Below, piece after piece: positions 16,430 through 24,841 of a stretch of DNA of 64,000 bases (position 1 is its first letter; the number at the start of each line of letters is the position of its first letter). Origin of the DNA: an uncultured Lachnospiraceae bacterium. GTDB lineage: Bacteria; Bacillota; Clostridia; Lachnospirales; Lachnospiraceae. The DNA lies in NCBI GenBank assembly GCA_910589075.1, contig CAJUSK010000007.1:62001-126000 (forward strand), given 5' to 3'. The position numbers and the translations under genes are program-made. Below the pieces are notes generated by a model. It was not told where the DNA came from and searched no databases. It saw only the letters and a list, made by a program, of their open reading frames with translations.

Positions 16430-17906
16430 CGTTTTCCACCTCTCTATATTTTCTGATTACAAAATGCAGGCAGGCGCCTTCATTTTCCTTACTGGTAGCC
16501 CATATGTATCCGCCATGATCTTCAATAATCTTTTTTACAATGGAAAGCCCGATTCCGCTGCCCCCTTTGGATGAGTTCCGGGATGCGTCCGTGCGGTAGA
16601 AACGTTCAAAGATATTACTCAGATCTTTGGCGGCAATTCCCTTGCCGTTGTCCTCGATTTCCACCCGGATGGAGTCGATCTCATCCAGAATGCGGATGTC
16701 GATCACTCCCTGGGGTTTGTCTATATATTTGATACAGTTGCTGATAATATTATTTACCACACGTTTGAGCTGTTCCGGGTCGGCGATGATCCGCACGTCC
16801 GGTTCTACCAGATTGGAATAGTTAAGACGGATATTCTCGGATTCCAGCTCCAGTCCCACTTCTTCCACACAGTCCCGGAAATATTCATTGACATTGATTC
16901 TGTGGAAATTATAGGGGATACGATTGGAGTTAATGCCGGAATAAAAAGTTAATTCATTGATCAGGCGGTCCATGTCATTGGCTTTGTTGTAGATCGTGCG
17001 GACATATTTGGCCATTTTTTCAGGTGTATCTGCCACACCGTCCATCAGACCCTCTACATACCCCTTAATGGCTGTAATAGGGGTTTTAAGATCATGAGAA
17101 ATATTGCTGATCAACTCTTTGTTCTGTTTTTCACTCAGGACTTTTTCTTCGGTGCTTTCTTTCAGACGCAGGCGCATATCTTCATAATTGCGAAAAAGAT
17201 CGCCAAATTCTCCCTTTTCTTCTGTGGTGAGGGAATAATCCAGATTGCCCTCAGCGATTTTCTGCATGGCGGTGTTCAGGTTCCGGATAGGCCTGAATAC
17301 GCCTTTATGAATCCACTGTGTCAGCATACATGCTGTAAACAACAATATCAGTGTAATGGCAATCATCATATCCATCAGAAAAGACTGGGAGAACAGTTTG
17401 CTGATGGGAGTTACGATGAAGATACTGCCATCAGAACCATCGGAAAAGACAAAGTCAGCCTGTTTTACCAGTTTCTGTAGCTGATTATAATAATAGCCGG
17501 TGTCGGGGACCGAAGTGTCGTGCCCATAGGGGGGCAGATTTTGAAAAATACGGCTTGCTGCTTTCTGACTGCCGGTATAATACATTTCCTGTCCCTTACG
17601 GACGATGATATAAGAACCTTTTTCTACTGCCTGGCTGTTCAGTGTGGAGAGGAAGGTTTTGTCTTCCAGCTTTTCCGGGGAGTCTTGAATGATTTCCTGA
17701 AAACGGTAAAACAAAAGTTCTGTCTGTTCTCCGCTGTTTTGAATGGAATTGGAAAGTGTTTCGTAATCTACCGTTTCAAAACCATATTCCCGTTGCAGGG
17801 TATGTGTCATATAGGTACCGATGCTCATATAAGCAACGGCCATCAGAACAAGGGGCAGGATGACCATCGTGCCGAAAGTGATCAGGAGCCGTGTCCGCAA
17901 TTTCAT
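16407..17906 (-). CDS. Membrane sensor histidine kinase
   Basis: A 499-residue kinase. A first membrane helix near residues 8-30 is followed by an extracellular sensor region of about 150 residues and a second helix near 175-200. A HAMP linker, a HisKA domain with the phospho-acceptor in NISHDLKTPITAIKGY, and a HATPase domain with N, G1 and G2 boxes (NNIISNCIKYI, EDNGKGI, GGSGIGLSIVKKI) complete it. It partners the response regulator, whose gene overlaps this one. A TATAAT on this strand (ATTATA at 17951-17956) may be its -10 box. Confidence 0.93.
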   Translation of the reverse strand: MKLRTRLLITFGTMVILPLVLMAVAYMSIGTYMTHTLQREYGFETVDYETLSNSIQNSGEQTELLFYRFQEIIQDSPEKLEDKTFLSTLNSQAVEKGSYIIVRKGQEMYYTGSQKAASRIFQNLPPYGHDTSVPDTGYYYNQLQKLVKQADFVFSDGSDGSIFIVTPISKLFSQSFLMDMMIAITLILLFTACMLTQWIHKGVFRPIRNLNTAMQKIAEGNLDYSLTTEEKGEFGDLFRNYEDMRLRLKESTEEKVLSEKQNKELISNISHDLKTPITAIKGYVEGLMDGVADTPEKMAKYVRTIYNKANDMDRLINELTFYSGINSNRIPYNFHRINVNEYFRDCVEEVGLELESENIRLNYSNLVEPDVRIIADPEQLKRVVNNIISNCIKYIDKPQGVIDIRILDEIDSIRVEIEDNGKGIAAKDLSNIFERFYRTDASRNSSKGGSGIGLSIVKKIIEDHGGYIWATSKENEGACLHFVIRKYREVENDEQNINH

Positions 17907-18019
17907 AGAAAGACCTCTTTTTGTTCAGAGTATGGAGTTTCACAGGTATCATTATAGCATGTACTGTTGTTTGTAGGTATAAATCGGTCATGATTTTATT
18001 CTAAAATATTCATAAACAA

Positions 18020-18081
18020 TTGACATTATCGAAAAAATATACTATTTTATTACTATAAAAATAATAATCATTTCTATTATT
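18020..18081 (+). promoter_or_regulatory. perR promoter with Fur/PerR-like operator
   Basis: TTGACA (18020-18025), a 17-base spacer and TATTTT (18043-18048). Just downstream, AATAATA (18060-18066) and TATTATT (18075-18081) form an AT-rich inverted repeat like Fur/PerR boxes. This suggests autoregulation. The exact binding site is inferred. Confidence 0.55.
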
Positions 18082-18100
18082 GTAAATTTGAGGAGATTGT

Positions 18101-18493
18101 ATGGCATTAAAATACAGCAGACAGAGAGAAGCGATCAAAGAATTTCTGACAGACAGAAAAGATCATCCCACTGCAGATGCGGTTTATATGGAAGTACGCA
18201 GGGAATTTCCAAATATCAGTCTCGGTACAGTCTACCGGAATCTGACATTGCTTGCGGATCTGGGAGAGATTGCCAGAGTGAATGTGGGCGACGGCGTGGA
18301 TCATTTTGATCCCAACACGGCGCTGCACTATCATTTTATATGCAGGGAATGCGGATGTGTGCAGGATCTGGATATTGACAATATTGTCAATATCAATGAG
18401 ATGGCATCGGCAAATTTTGATGGTGAAATTGGTGGTAATGTTACCTATTTCTATGGAATCTGTGGAAAATGTAAAAGAAAACAATATTCCTGA
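18101..18493 (+). CDS. perR: Fur-family peroxide-responsive regulator (PerR-like)
   Basis: A 130-residue Fur-family repressor. Two CxxC pairs (CREC near residue 80 and CGKC near 123) form the structural zinc site. The regulatory metal ligands of PerR are matched: His in DHPTADAVY, Asp in HFDPNT, His pair in ALHYH and Asp in QDLD. The Asp in HFDPNT is typical of PerR rather than Fur. It would sense H2O2 by metal-catalysed His oxidation. Rubrerythrin and ferritin-like genes follow, a classic PerR target set in clostridia. Confidence 0.82.
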   Translation: MALKYSRQREAIKEFLTDRKDHPTADAVYMEVRREFPNISLGTVYRNLTLLADLGEIARVNVGDGVDHFDPNTALHYHFICRECGCVQDLDIDNIVNINEMASANFDGEIGGNVTYFYGICGKCKRKQYS

Positions 18494-18589
18494 AAAGGTC
18501 GTATTGCATGTGTGCGGGCTGCGTATAAATTTTCCATTATCGGGACATCCTTTTAACAACATGTAAACAGTGGAAAAGGAGAAAACATC

Positions 18590-19129
18590 ATGAAATTTAT
18601 ATGTCAGGTATGTGGTTATGTACATGAAGGGGACAATCCCCCGGAGCGCTGCCCGGTATGCAATGCCCCTGCGGAAAAATTCAAGGCACAGACAACCCAG
18701 GACAGTTGGGCGGCAGAGCATGTGGTGGGTATCGCCAAAGGTGTCAGCGAGGATATTATGGCAGATCTGCGTGCAAATTTTAACGGAGAATGTTCAGAAG
18801 TGGGTATGTATCTTGCCATGTCAAGAGTGGCTCACAGAGAAGGTTATCCGGAAATCGGCCTTTACTGGGAAAAAGCAGCCTGGGAAGAGGCAGAACATGC
18901 GGCTAAATTTGCTGAACTGCTGGGCGAAGTTGTAACGGATTCCACAGAGAAGAACCTGAAAATGCGTGTGGATGCGGAATATGGTGCAACGGGCGGCAAA
19001 TTTGACCTTGCAAAACGTGCAAAAGCCCAGAATCTGGATGCAATCCATGATACCGTTCACGAGATGGCTAAGGACGAGGCAAGACATGGGAAGGCGTTTG
19101 CAGGTTTGTTGAAAAGGTACTTTGGCTGA
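18590..19129 (+). CDS. Reverse rubrerythrin
   Basis: A 179-residue non-haem di-iron peroxidase. The rubredoxin-like domain comes first (CQVCGYVHEG then CPVCNAPAEKF), followed by the four-helix ferritin-like domain with iron ligands in NGECSEVGMYL, WEEAEHAAKF and KDEARHGKAF. This domain order defines reverse rubrerythrins of anaerobes, which use NADH-linked electrons to reduce H2O2 and O2. It lies 96 bases after perR, so PerR control is likely. Confidence 0.92.
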   Translation: MKFICQVCGYVHEGDNPPERCPVCNAPAEKFKAQTTQDSWAAEHVVGIAKGVSEDIMADLRANFNGECSEVGMYLAMSRVAHREGYPEIGLYWEKAAWEEAEHAAKFAELLGEVVTDSTEKNLKMRVDAEYGATGGKFDLAKRAKAQNLDAIHDTVHEMAKDEARHGKAFAGLLKRYFG

Positions 19130-19240
19130 GGGAAGAAGTGCAAAAAGATAAAGTGTTTGAGAGGAATGGGCGCCTGGGCGTTCATTCCTCTTTGGGATGT
19201 AAGGGTACAGGAGACTGATTGCAGAGAGAAAGGATGGCAG

Positions 19241-19861
19241 ATGATGATAAACAGAGAGGATATGCTGGAACTGACAAGAAGAATGACACTATCCAGGACT
19301 TCCATTACGAGAGTTGCGGGATGTTATATGGATGGAGCGGGAGAGATTGACGGCACATTTAATACGAATTTTCTGAATCTTTCCTCGGCTGAACGAAAAA
19401 AAAATCTTGCTATGGCAAAAACCGTACCATTTTCCCGAACCAATGAACAGCTCAGGTCATACCGGTTCGGGGCAGACAGCAGGGGGCCGGGCAGTATGTG
19501 GCAGCTTCTGATGGCCATGAAAAGCTGCGGCCTGAAAAATGATGCACTGATGGATACCTTTTATGAACTGGTGGGAGAAAAATATGAGAGAAGGGGCCCC
19601 TGTGCTGTTTTTGTATTTCATGACCGATATGATGTGCCGGTGAAAGCAGCGGATAAAGTGCGGCTTGGAGAATCGGAAGAAGTGTATGAATATCTGATTT
19701 GCACAATCAGCCCGCTGGTTGGGGAATATGAACCGGGAAAGCCGGAGTGTGGCTTTTTATTTCCGGCGTTTACCGACAGAAGCGCCGATCCTGAGCAGGC
19801 AGCTATATTTTTTGCAGAGGATAAACGTCATAGTGTCACACCTTTTTCACTTTTTACATAA
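19241..19861 (+). CDS. DUF4317-family protein, C-terminally short
   Basis: A 206-residue protein. The N terminus (LTRRMTLSRTSITRVAGCYMDG) and the later CGFLFPAFTDRSADPEQAAIFF match DUF4317, whose members are usually, from memory, about 400 residues. Here the frame stops soon after the FPAFTDRS motif, so about half of the family length is absent. It could be a shorter variant or a truncated gene. Function unknown. I preferred the ATG at 19241; an adjacent ATG at 19244 is equally possible. Confidence 0.6.
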   Translation: MMINREDMLELTRRMTLSRTSITRVAGCYMDGAGEIDGTFNTNFLNLSSAERKKNLAMAKTVPFSRTNEQLRSYRFGADSRGPGSMWQLLMAMKSCGLKNDALMDTFYELVGEKYERRGPCAVFVFHDRYDVPVKAADKVRLGESEEVYEYLICTISPLVGEYEPGKPECGFLFPAFTDRSADPEQAAIFFAEDKRHSVTPFSLFT

Positions 19862-19893
19862 ACTGATAAAAAGGCATGTGGGAGCGTTTCCCT

Positions 19894-20442
19894 ATGGAAA
19901 ATAAGACGGCCCCGCTGGAAAATCTCTGCAGTTTTCAGGGGATGAAGCCAGCTATGATGGAATTGCCATATCCGCCTATTCGCGCAGAGGAGAAAAATCT
20001 GTCTTTTGCAAATCTGCTCAGTGTGGATTATTGTGGTTCCGTATCAGAATTATCTGCGATTACACAGTATATCAACAATGAAAACAGACTGTCCTGTGAA
20101 ACATGTTCCGTAGCGAAGGTAATTCTGAGCATTGCCATGGCAGAAATGATGCATTTGCAGAAATTGGGAGAACTGATTTATCTTTTGGGTGGCGATGTGG
20201 ATTATGTGGCAAAATACTGTGACCGGAAGAAATTCCTGTGGACACCTGCTTATCTGACGATTCCCCGCAGCGCAAAGGAAATGCTGCTGGCCGATATTGA
20301 GAGTGAAAAACAGGCCATTGGGCAGTATGAAATGCATATCCGGATGATACAGGATGGTTGTGTGAACGCTGTATTAAAAAGAATCATCCAGGATGAAGAA
20401 TATCATATCATGCTGTTGCAGGCAATGCTGAAAGAACTGTGA
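19894..20442 (+). CDS. Ferritin-like four-helix protein
   Basis: A 182-residue protein with ferritin-like iron-binding helices: SVSELSAITQYINNE, AKVILSIAMAEMMHLQKLGELIYLLGG, IESEKQAIGQYEMHI and IIQDEEYHIMLLQ. The E-x-x-H pairs (AEMMH, DEEYH) are the expected di-iron ligands. I chose the ATG at 19894, with GTGGGAG nine bases upstream, over an ATG at 19876. Iron storage or peroxide protection fits its place after perR and reverse rubrerythrin. The exact subfamily is not resolved. Confidence 0.7.
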   Translation: MENKTAPLENLCSFQGMKPAMMELPYPPIRAEEKNLSFANLLSVDYCGSVSELSAITQYINNENRLSCETCSVAKVILSIAMAEMMHLQKLGELIYLLGGDVDYVAKYCDRKKFLWTPAYLTIPRSAKEMLLADIESEKQAIGQYEMHIRMIQDGCVNAVLKRIIQDEEYHIMLLQAMLKEL

Positions 20443-20476
20443 GGAGACGGCAAAGGGACAATGGCAGCAGGCAGGG

Positions 20477-21250
20477 TTAAAAAATCATAAGAAATGCAAG
20501 CAGATTTTCAAAAACCGAATTTTCTCCCAGTTCCATGGCGCCCCATTTCGGCGCTCTGCGGCTGAAAGCTTTCAGATTGCCGTTGGGCGTCATATGCCAT
20601 GTGTGCATGGAATATGTCTGCATATCTCTGTCTGCCGATGCTGCCAGCAGGCGGGCCGCATGGTCACAGTTATTTGTATAAATCCGGTATAACGGCAGGG
20701 ACGCATCCCGGCTCATTGCTTCCAGTTCCTCATCCAGCTTTTCCCGTTCCGCTTTGTCTGTGGTCTGAGCCCATAGCAGATACAGAGCTGCAAAGTCCTG
20801 CTCCGCCTGTATATAGGGTTTGGTGCTCTCCAGTATACATTCCATATCGGATTCTGTAATGTTGCGGTACAAGGCCCAGTCGTAGTTGTCTGTCAGTTGA
20901 TCTTCGTCCAGTTCCAGATTACCGGTCTGTAAAAACCGGGAAACTTCCTCCGCATCCATAGTACCTGTACTCATTTTGCCGACACCGGCTTTTCCCAGCA
21001 GGCTTTCTCCCAGAGAATACTGCATTCCATTAAAACTGAAAACAGTGCCGGCGCCATCTGCATCTACCAGCATCAGGATACTGTGTCCCAGTCCCTTCAT
21101 ACCATCCGCATTTACAATATAATAGAGCTGGCAATCTCCCTCTGTCAGTGCAGTGTCCCTGAGGGTTATTCGCATGGACAGACACAGGCACAGATAAAAA
21201 GTAAGCCCGCAGAGCAACAGGATGCGTAGATAGTTATGCTTGTTTTTCAT
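20477..21250 (-). CDS. Membrane-anchored protein with permuted papain-like His/Cys pair
   Basis: A 257-residue protein I do not recognise as a named family. One N-terminal membrane helix (LRILLLCGLTFYLCLCLS) is followed by an outside domain. GLGHSILMLVDADG (His) comes before YTNNCDHAARLLAA (Cys), the order found in permuted NlpC/P60-like and DUF4105-type enzymes. I therefore suggest, by inference, a cysteine hydrolase or acyltransferase at the cell surface. I chose the ATG at 21250, which overlaps the ogg stop region by 17 bases; a longer in-frame extension runs inside ogg and is not credible. Confidence 0.5.
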   Translation of the reverse strand: MKNKHNYLRILLLCGLTFYLCLCLSMRITLRDTALTEGDCQLYYIVNADGMKGLGHSILMLVDADGAGTVFSFNGMQYSLGESLLGKAGVGKMSTGTMDAEEVSRFLQTGNLELDEDQLTDNYDWALYRNITESDMECILESTKPYIQAEQDFAALYLLWAQTTDKAEREKLDEELEAMSRDASLPLYRIYTNNCDHAARLLAASADRDMQTYSMHTWHMTPNGNLKAFSRRAPKWGAMELGENSVFENLLAFLMIF

Positions 21251-22091
21251 AGTTTTTCCTGCCATGTGATTTTGCAAACTCCTGTTTATGTGTCTGGGCA
21301 TAATAAAATATGTACTGCTGCATAATGCCGGCGGCATTTCCATACTGTGGAAAGGGATTGACACCATGATATTTTTCATCAATGGTACGGGAAATCCAGG
21401 TATCCACCGGCGCCAGAGCGGTGCGCCCATAGGCAAACAGGCTGATACAGCCTGCCACTTTATTCCCCACACCACAGACCGTTTTCAGTGTGTCCAGAAG
21501 GTCTGTATCCTGATATTCATGCAGTTGGTCTAAATCAATGTGTCCCAAAGCCACCTTTGTAACGGCATCTCTGATATAGGGCGCCCGATAACCCAGTCCG
21601 CACTGTCTCAGCTTGTCTTCGGACAGGCCGAGAAGATGCTGCGGGTCAGGAAATCCGTAGACTGTTTCATGGTCTGTATGAATTGGATCTCCGAAACCGG
21701 ACGAGAGCAGTTCTACCGCATGTTTGATGGCGGGGATGCTCTTTCTCTGGGAAATTATAAAAGTAATGAGCATTTCCCAGGGGTTCTGGCGGAGAATCCG
21801 GATTCCCTTTCCGGCAAGGGCTGCCTCCGTGAGACAGACATCTTCCGGGGGGATTGTTTTTCGAATGTTTCTGTAATTTCTGCCCAGATCAAAATAATCA
21901 TACCAGAAGTCGTGCCAGTGCTTTGGCGAACAGTCCACTTCATAGTGAGGCCCTTCCTTGTGTCTGATATATAAAAACCGGTTTTCACAGATAAATCGGT
22001 ACATGCCGTTTTCGAAACGTTTTACCCGGAAGCACTGGCCGCTGTTTGAAATTTTCTCGAGGTTAAAATCATCCTGTATGGTAATCTGCAC
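21234..22091 (-). CDS. ogg: 8-oxoguanine DNA glycosylase (OGG1-type)
   Basis: A 285-residue base-excision repair enzyme. An N-terminal OGG domain (FNLEKISNSGQCFRVKRFE) precedes the HhH-GPD region. The hairpin VCGVGNKVAGCISLF carries the catalytic Lys, and ALAPVDTWISRTI the essential Asp about 19 residues on. It removes 8-oxoguanine opposite C and nicks the strand. It is next to, not in operon with, the PerR oxidative-stress genes on the other strand. Confidence 0.9.
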   Translation of the reverse strand: MQITIQDDFNLEKISNSGQCFRVKRFENGMYRFICENRFLYIRHKEGPHYEVDCSPKHWHDFWYDYFDLGRNYRNIRKTIPPEDVCLTEAALAGKGIRILRQNPWEMLITFIISQRKSIPAIKHAVELLSSGFGDPIHTDHETVYGFPDPQHLLGLSEDKLRQCGLGYRAPYIRDAVTKVALGHIDLDQLHEYQDTDLLDTLKTVCGVGNKVAGCISLFAYGRTALAPVDTWISRTIDEKYHGVNPFPQYGNAAGIMQQYIFYYAQTHKQEFAKSHGRKNYEKQA

Positions 22092-22152
22092 AATGAACTT
22101 CCTTTTTCCTGTTTAAAATTAATCTATTATATCAAATTATTTGGCTTTATGG

Positions 22153-22158
22153 TATAAT
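22153..22158 (+). promoter_or_regulatory. Candidate -10 box of glnA
   Basis: TATAAT lies 47 bases before the glnA start. The -35 region is weak, which can mean an activator-dependent promoter. Confidence 0.4.
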
Positions 22159-22205
22159 TTTTAACATAGAATGTGCATCGGTTAACTGAAAAAGGAGAAA
22201 GGGAT

Positions 22206-23636
22206 ATGGACAAAATCAAAGCGATTAAGAAATTGTGTGAAGAAAAGGAAATCCGCATGATTGATTTTAAAATGACGGATATCGACGGACGTTGGCGGCA
22301 TATTACCATTCCGGTGGAACGGTTCGGAGAAAGTACTTTTACATATGGGATTGGGTTTGACGGTTCCAACTATGGATATGCACCCATTGAAAAGAGCGAT
22401 ATGGTATTTCTGCCGGATCCGGATACGGCATATGTGGATCCCTTTGCACAGGTGCCTACGCTGACTATGTGCGGCAATGTGTGCACCATCGGGAAAGGGG
22501 AAAACAAGCCTTTCGACCAATATCCGAAAAATGTAAGCCTCCGTGCAACAGAATATATGAAAGAAAGCGGTATCGCGGATCGAATGATCATCGGGCCGGA
22601 ATTTGAGTTTTATCTGTTTGACAGCGCACGTTATGAGGTATCCCCACAACAGTGCGGCTATCGCATTGACACAAGGCAGGCGGACTGGAATTGCAGCCTG
22701 GATACGTCTGGCAATAACGGTTATGAAGTGCCTTACAAGGGTGGTTATCATGTGGCAGCTCCCCAGGATGTGGGATATGATCTGCGCAGTCGGATGTGTA
22801 TGATGATGGAAGACTGGGGAATCCAGGTGAAATACCATCATCATGAAGTGGGTGGTCCGGGCCAGATGGAGATTGAGGTGGAACTTGCAGATATGCCTGC
22901 CATGGCCGATAGCACCATGATTATTAAATATATCATTAAGAATATGGCGGCAAAGGAAGGAAAAACAGCTACATTTCTGCCCAAACCCATTTATCAGGAA
23001 GCCGGCAGCGGCATGCATGTCCATATGCTGCTTCTGAAAGACGGGAAACCGCTGTTTTATGATGAGAACGGTTATTCAGGACTGAGCCGCACAGCGCATT
23101 ATTTTATTGGCGGTTTACTGAAGCATATTGCATCTCTGTGTGCTTTTACCAATCCTTCCACCAATTCCTTCAAGCGTCTGGTGCCCGGATATGAAGCGCC
23201 TGTTACAATCGGTTATGCTACGTCCAACCGCAGTGCGGTTATCCGGATTCCGGCTTATGCCAAATCGCCGGAGACAAAGCGTTTTGAACTGCGCAATCCG
23301 GATGCAACGGCCAATCCTTACTATGCATATGCGGCCATTTTGATGGCGGGGCTGGACGGTATTGAGAAACAGATTGATCCGGCTGAAAACGGATGGGGGC
23401 CTTACGATTTCAATCTGTACACATTATCGGAAGAAGAACAGAAGAAAATCAAAGGGCTGCCAAAGTCTCTGGGAGAAGCACTGGATGCCCTGGAGGCAGA
23501 CCATGAATATCTGACAAAAGGCGGTGTATTCCCCCAGAGACTGATTGATGTGTGGATCGCGCGTAAACGGGCGGAACTGAAAAAAATGGAGCAGATTCCC
23601 AATCCGGCAGAATTTAAAATGTACTATGATTTATAA
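22206..23636 (+). CDS. glnA: Glutamine synthetase, type I
   Basis: A 476-residue enzyme making glutamine from glutamate, ammonia and ATP. Signatures in order: DGSNYGYAPIEKSDM, IGPEFEFYLFD, QMEIEVELADMPAMADS, the ATP site SGMHVHMLLLKDGKPLF, VPGYEAPVTIGYATSNRS and KRFELRNPDATANPYYAYA. The start has AAGGAGAAA at 22191-22199; an in-frame ATG at 22173 has none. A strong terminator follows, so it is monocistronic. Confidence 0.95.
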   Translation: MDKIKAIKKLCEEKEIRMIDFKMTDIDGRWRHITIPVERFGESTFTYGIGFDGSNYGYAPIEKSDMVFLPDPDTAYVDPFAQVPTLTMCGNVCTIGKGENKPFDQYPKNVSLRATEYMKESGIADRMIIGPEFEFYLFDSARYEVSPQQCGYRIDTRQADWNCSLDTSGNNGYEVPYKGGYHVAAPQDVGYDLRSRMCMMMEDWGIQVKYHHHEVGGPGQMEIEVELADMPAMADSTMIIKYIIKNMAAKEGKTATFLPKPIYQEAGSGMHVHMLLLKDGKPLFYDENGYSGLSRTAHYFIGGLLKHIASLCAFTNPSTNSFKRLVPGYEAPVTIGYATSNRSAVIRIPAYAKSPETKRFELRNPDATANPYYAYAAILMAGLDGIEKQIDPAENGWGPYDFNLYTLSEEEQKKIKGLPKSLGEALDALEADHEYLTKGGVFPQRLIDVWIARKRAELKKMEQIPNPAEFKMYYDL

Positions 23637-23680
23637 TCTGTAGGATTCTGTATGGTGCGCATAGGCGGGATATGCTGATT

Positions 23681-23712
23681 TTGCTGCAGTCATTGCGACT
23701 GCAGCAATTTTT
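23681..23712 (+). terminator. glnA terminator
   Basis: TTGCTGCAGTC (23681-23691) pairs perfectly with GACTGCAGCAA (23697-23707), followed by five T residues. Confidence 0.92.
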
Positions 23713-23904
23713 ACATGAATAAATCATATCAATTCAGGATAGAACATATAGGATGAGAGACAGTGAAAAACAGTTGGAAGTTTGACGGATACATACATTT
23801 TACTTTACAACCAATACTTCGTCCATATGTGTGGCTCAATTCGGGGAGAAATTTTTTGCGTGAAAGAACAGACATGCAATGAAATGCAGACAGGAGGAAT
23901 CAAC

Positions 23905-24705
23905 ATGGGATTTTTGACAGGCAAAACAGCAATTATTACGGGAGCGGGACGGGCTGTGCTGAAAGACGGGGGATGCGGTTCCATCGGTTACGGTATTGCC
24001 ACAGCCTATGCAAAAGAAGGCGCCAATCTGGTAATAACAGGGCGGAATGTGAAGAAGCTGGAAGAGGGTAAAGAAGAGCTGGAACGGCTGTATGGTATTG
24101 AAGTCCTGATGGCAGCGGCAGATGTAAAAGCCCATGGAGATAATGAGGCGACCGTGTCGGAGGTAGTCCAAAAGACCATGGAACGTTTTGGCAGGATTGA
24201 TGTGCTGATCAATGTGGCACAGGCATCCGCATCCGGAGTACCGCTGGCAGAGCATACCACGGCGCAGTTTGATCTGGCTCTGTATTCCGGTTTATATGCC
24301 ACTTTTTATTATATGAGAGCCTGTCATCCTCACTTGGCGGAGACGAAAGGTTCTGTCATCAATTTTGCCTCGGGTGCGGGTCTGTTTGGAAATTACGGAC
24401 AGTGCGCGTATGCGGCGGCCAAAGAGGGGATTCGTGGTCTGTCCAGAGTAGCGGCTACAGAATGGGCAAAGGAAGGAATCAACGTAAATATTATTTGTCC
24501 TCTGGCCTGGACTGCCCAACTGGAACAGTTTGAACTTGAATATCCGGAGGCGTTCAAGTCGAATGTGAAGATGCCGCCGGCGGGATACTATGGCAATGCA
24601 GAAATGGAAATCGGACGGGTATGTGTACAGCTCGCTTCTCCTGATTTTAAGTATATGACAGGAGAAACCATTACGCTGGAGGGCGGGATGGGATTGCGGC
24701 CATGA
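23905..24705 (+). CDS. Short-chain dehydrogenase/reductase with an extended cofactor loop
   Basis: A 266-residue Rossmann enzyme. The catalytic residues are Ser in NFASGAGLFG and YxxxK in YAAAK. The cofactor loop, normally TGxxxGIG, is interrupted: TGAGRAVLKDGGCGSIGYG contains about ten extra residues. This form is seen in some SDR subgroups, but I cannot name the substrate. The C terminus (TGETITLEGGMGLRP) is typical. I chose the ATG at 23905, preceded by AGGAGG (23892-23897). Confidence 0.82.
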   Translation: MGFLTGKTAIITGAGRAVLKDGGCGSIGYGIATAYAKEGANLVITGRNVKKLEEGKEELERLYGIEVLMAAADVKAHGDNEATVSEVVQKTMERFGRIDVLINVAQASASGVPLAEHTTAQFDLALYSGLYATFYYMRACHPHLAETKGSVINFASGAGLFGNYGQCAYAAAKEGIRGLSRVAATEWAKEGINVNIICPLAWTAQLEQFELEYPEAFKSNVKMPPAGYYGNAEMEIGRVCVQLASPDFKYMTGETITLEGGMGLRP

Positions 24706-24750
24706 AGGTGGGAAATTAAAAAACTTCCAGTTTTCTCTCTTATAATATAA

Positions 24751-24779
24751 TTGCCATCCTCTGAAAAAAGTGCTACAAT
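24751..24779 (+). promoter_or_regulatory. Promoter of the flavodiiron gene
   Basis: TTGCCA (24751-24756), a 17-base spacer and TACAAT (24774-24779), 62 bases before the ATG. Confidence 0.7.
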
Positions 24780-24841
24780 ACACACTGTATAAAAAATAAC
24801 AAAGTACACATAGTAACAAACAATCAAAGGAGAAGAATTCC

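Noticed and set aside
23709..23721. CATGAATAA after the glnA terminator as another repeat arm
   Set aside because: Only the CATGAATAA end matches; the hairpin stem and loop sequence do not, so I did not count it.
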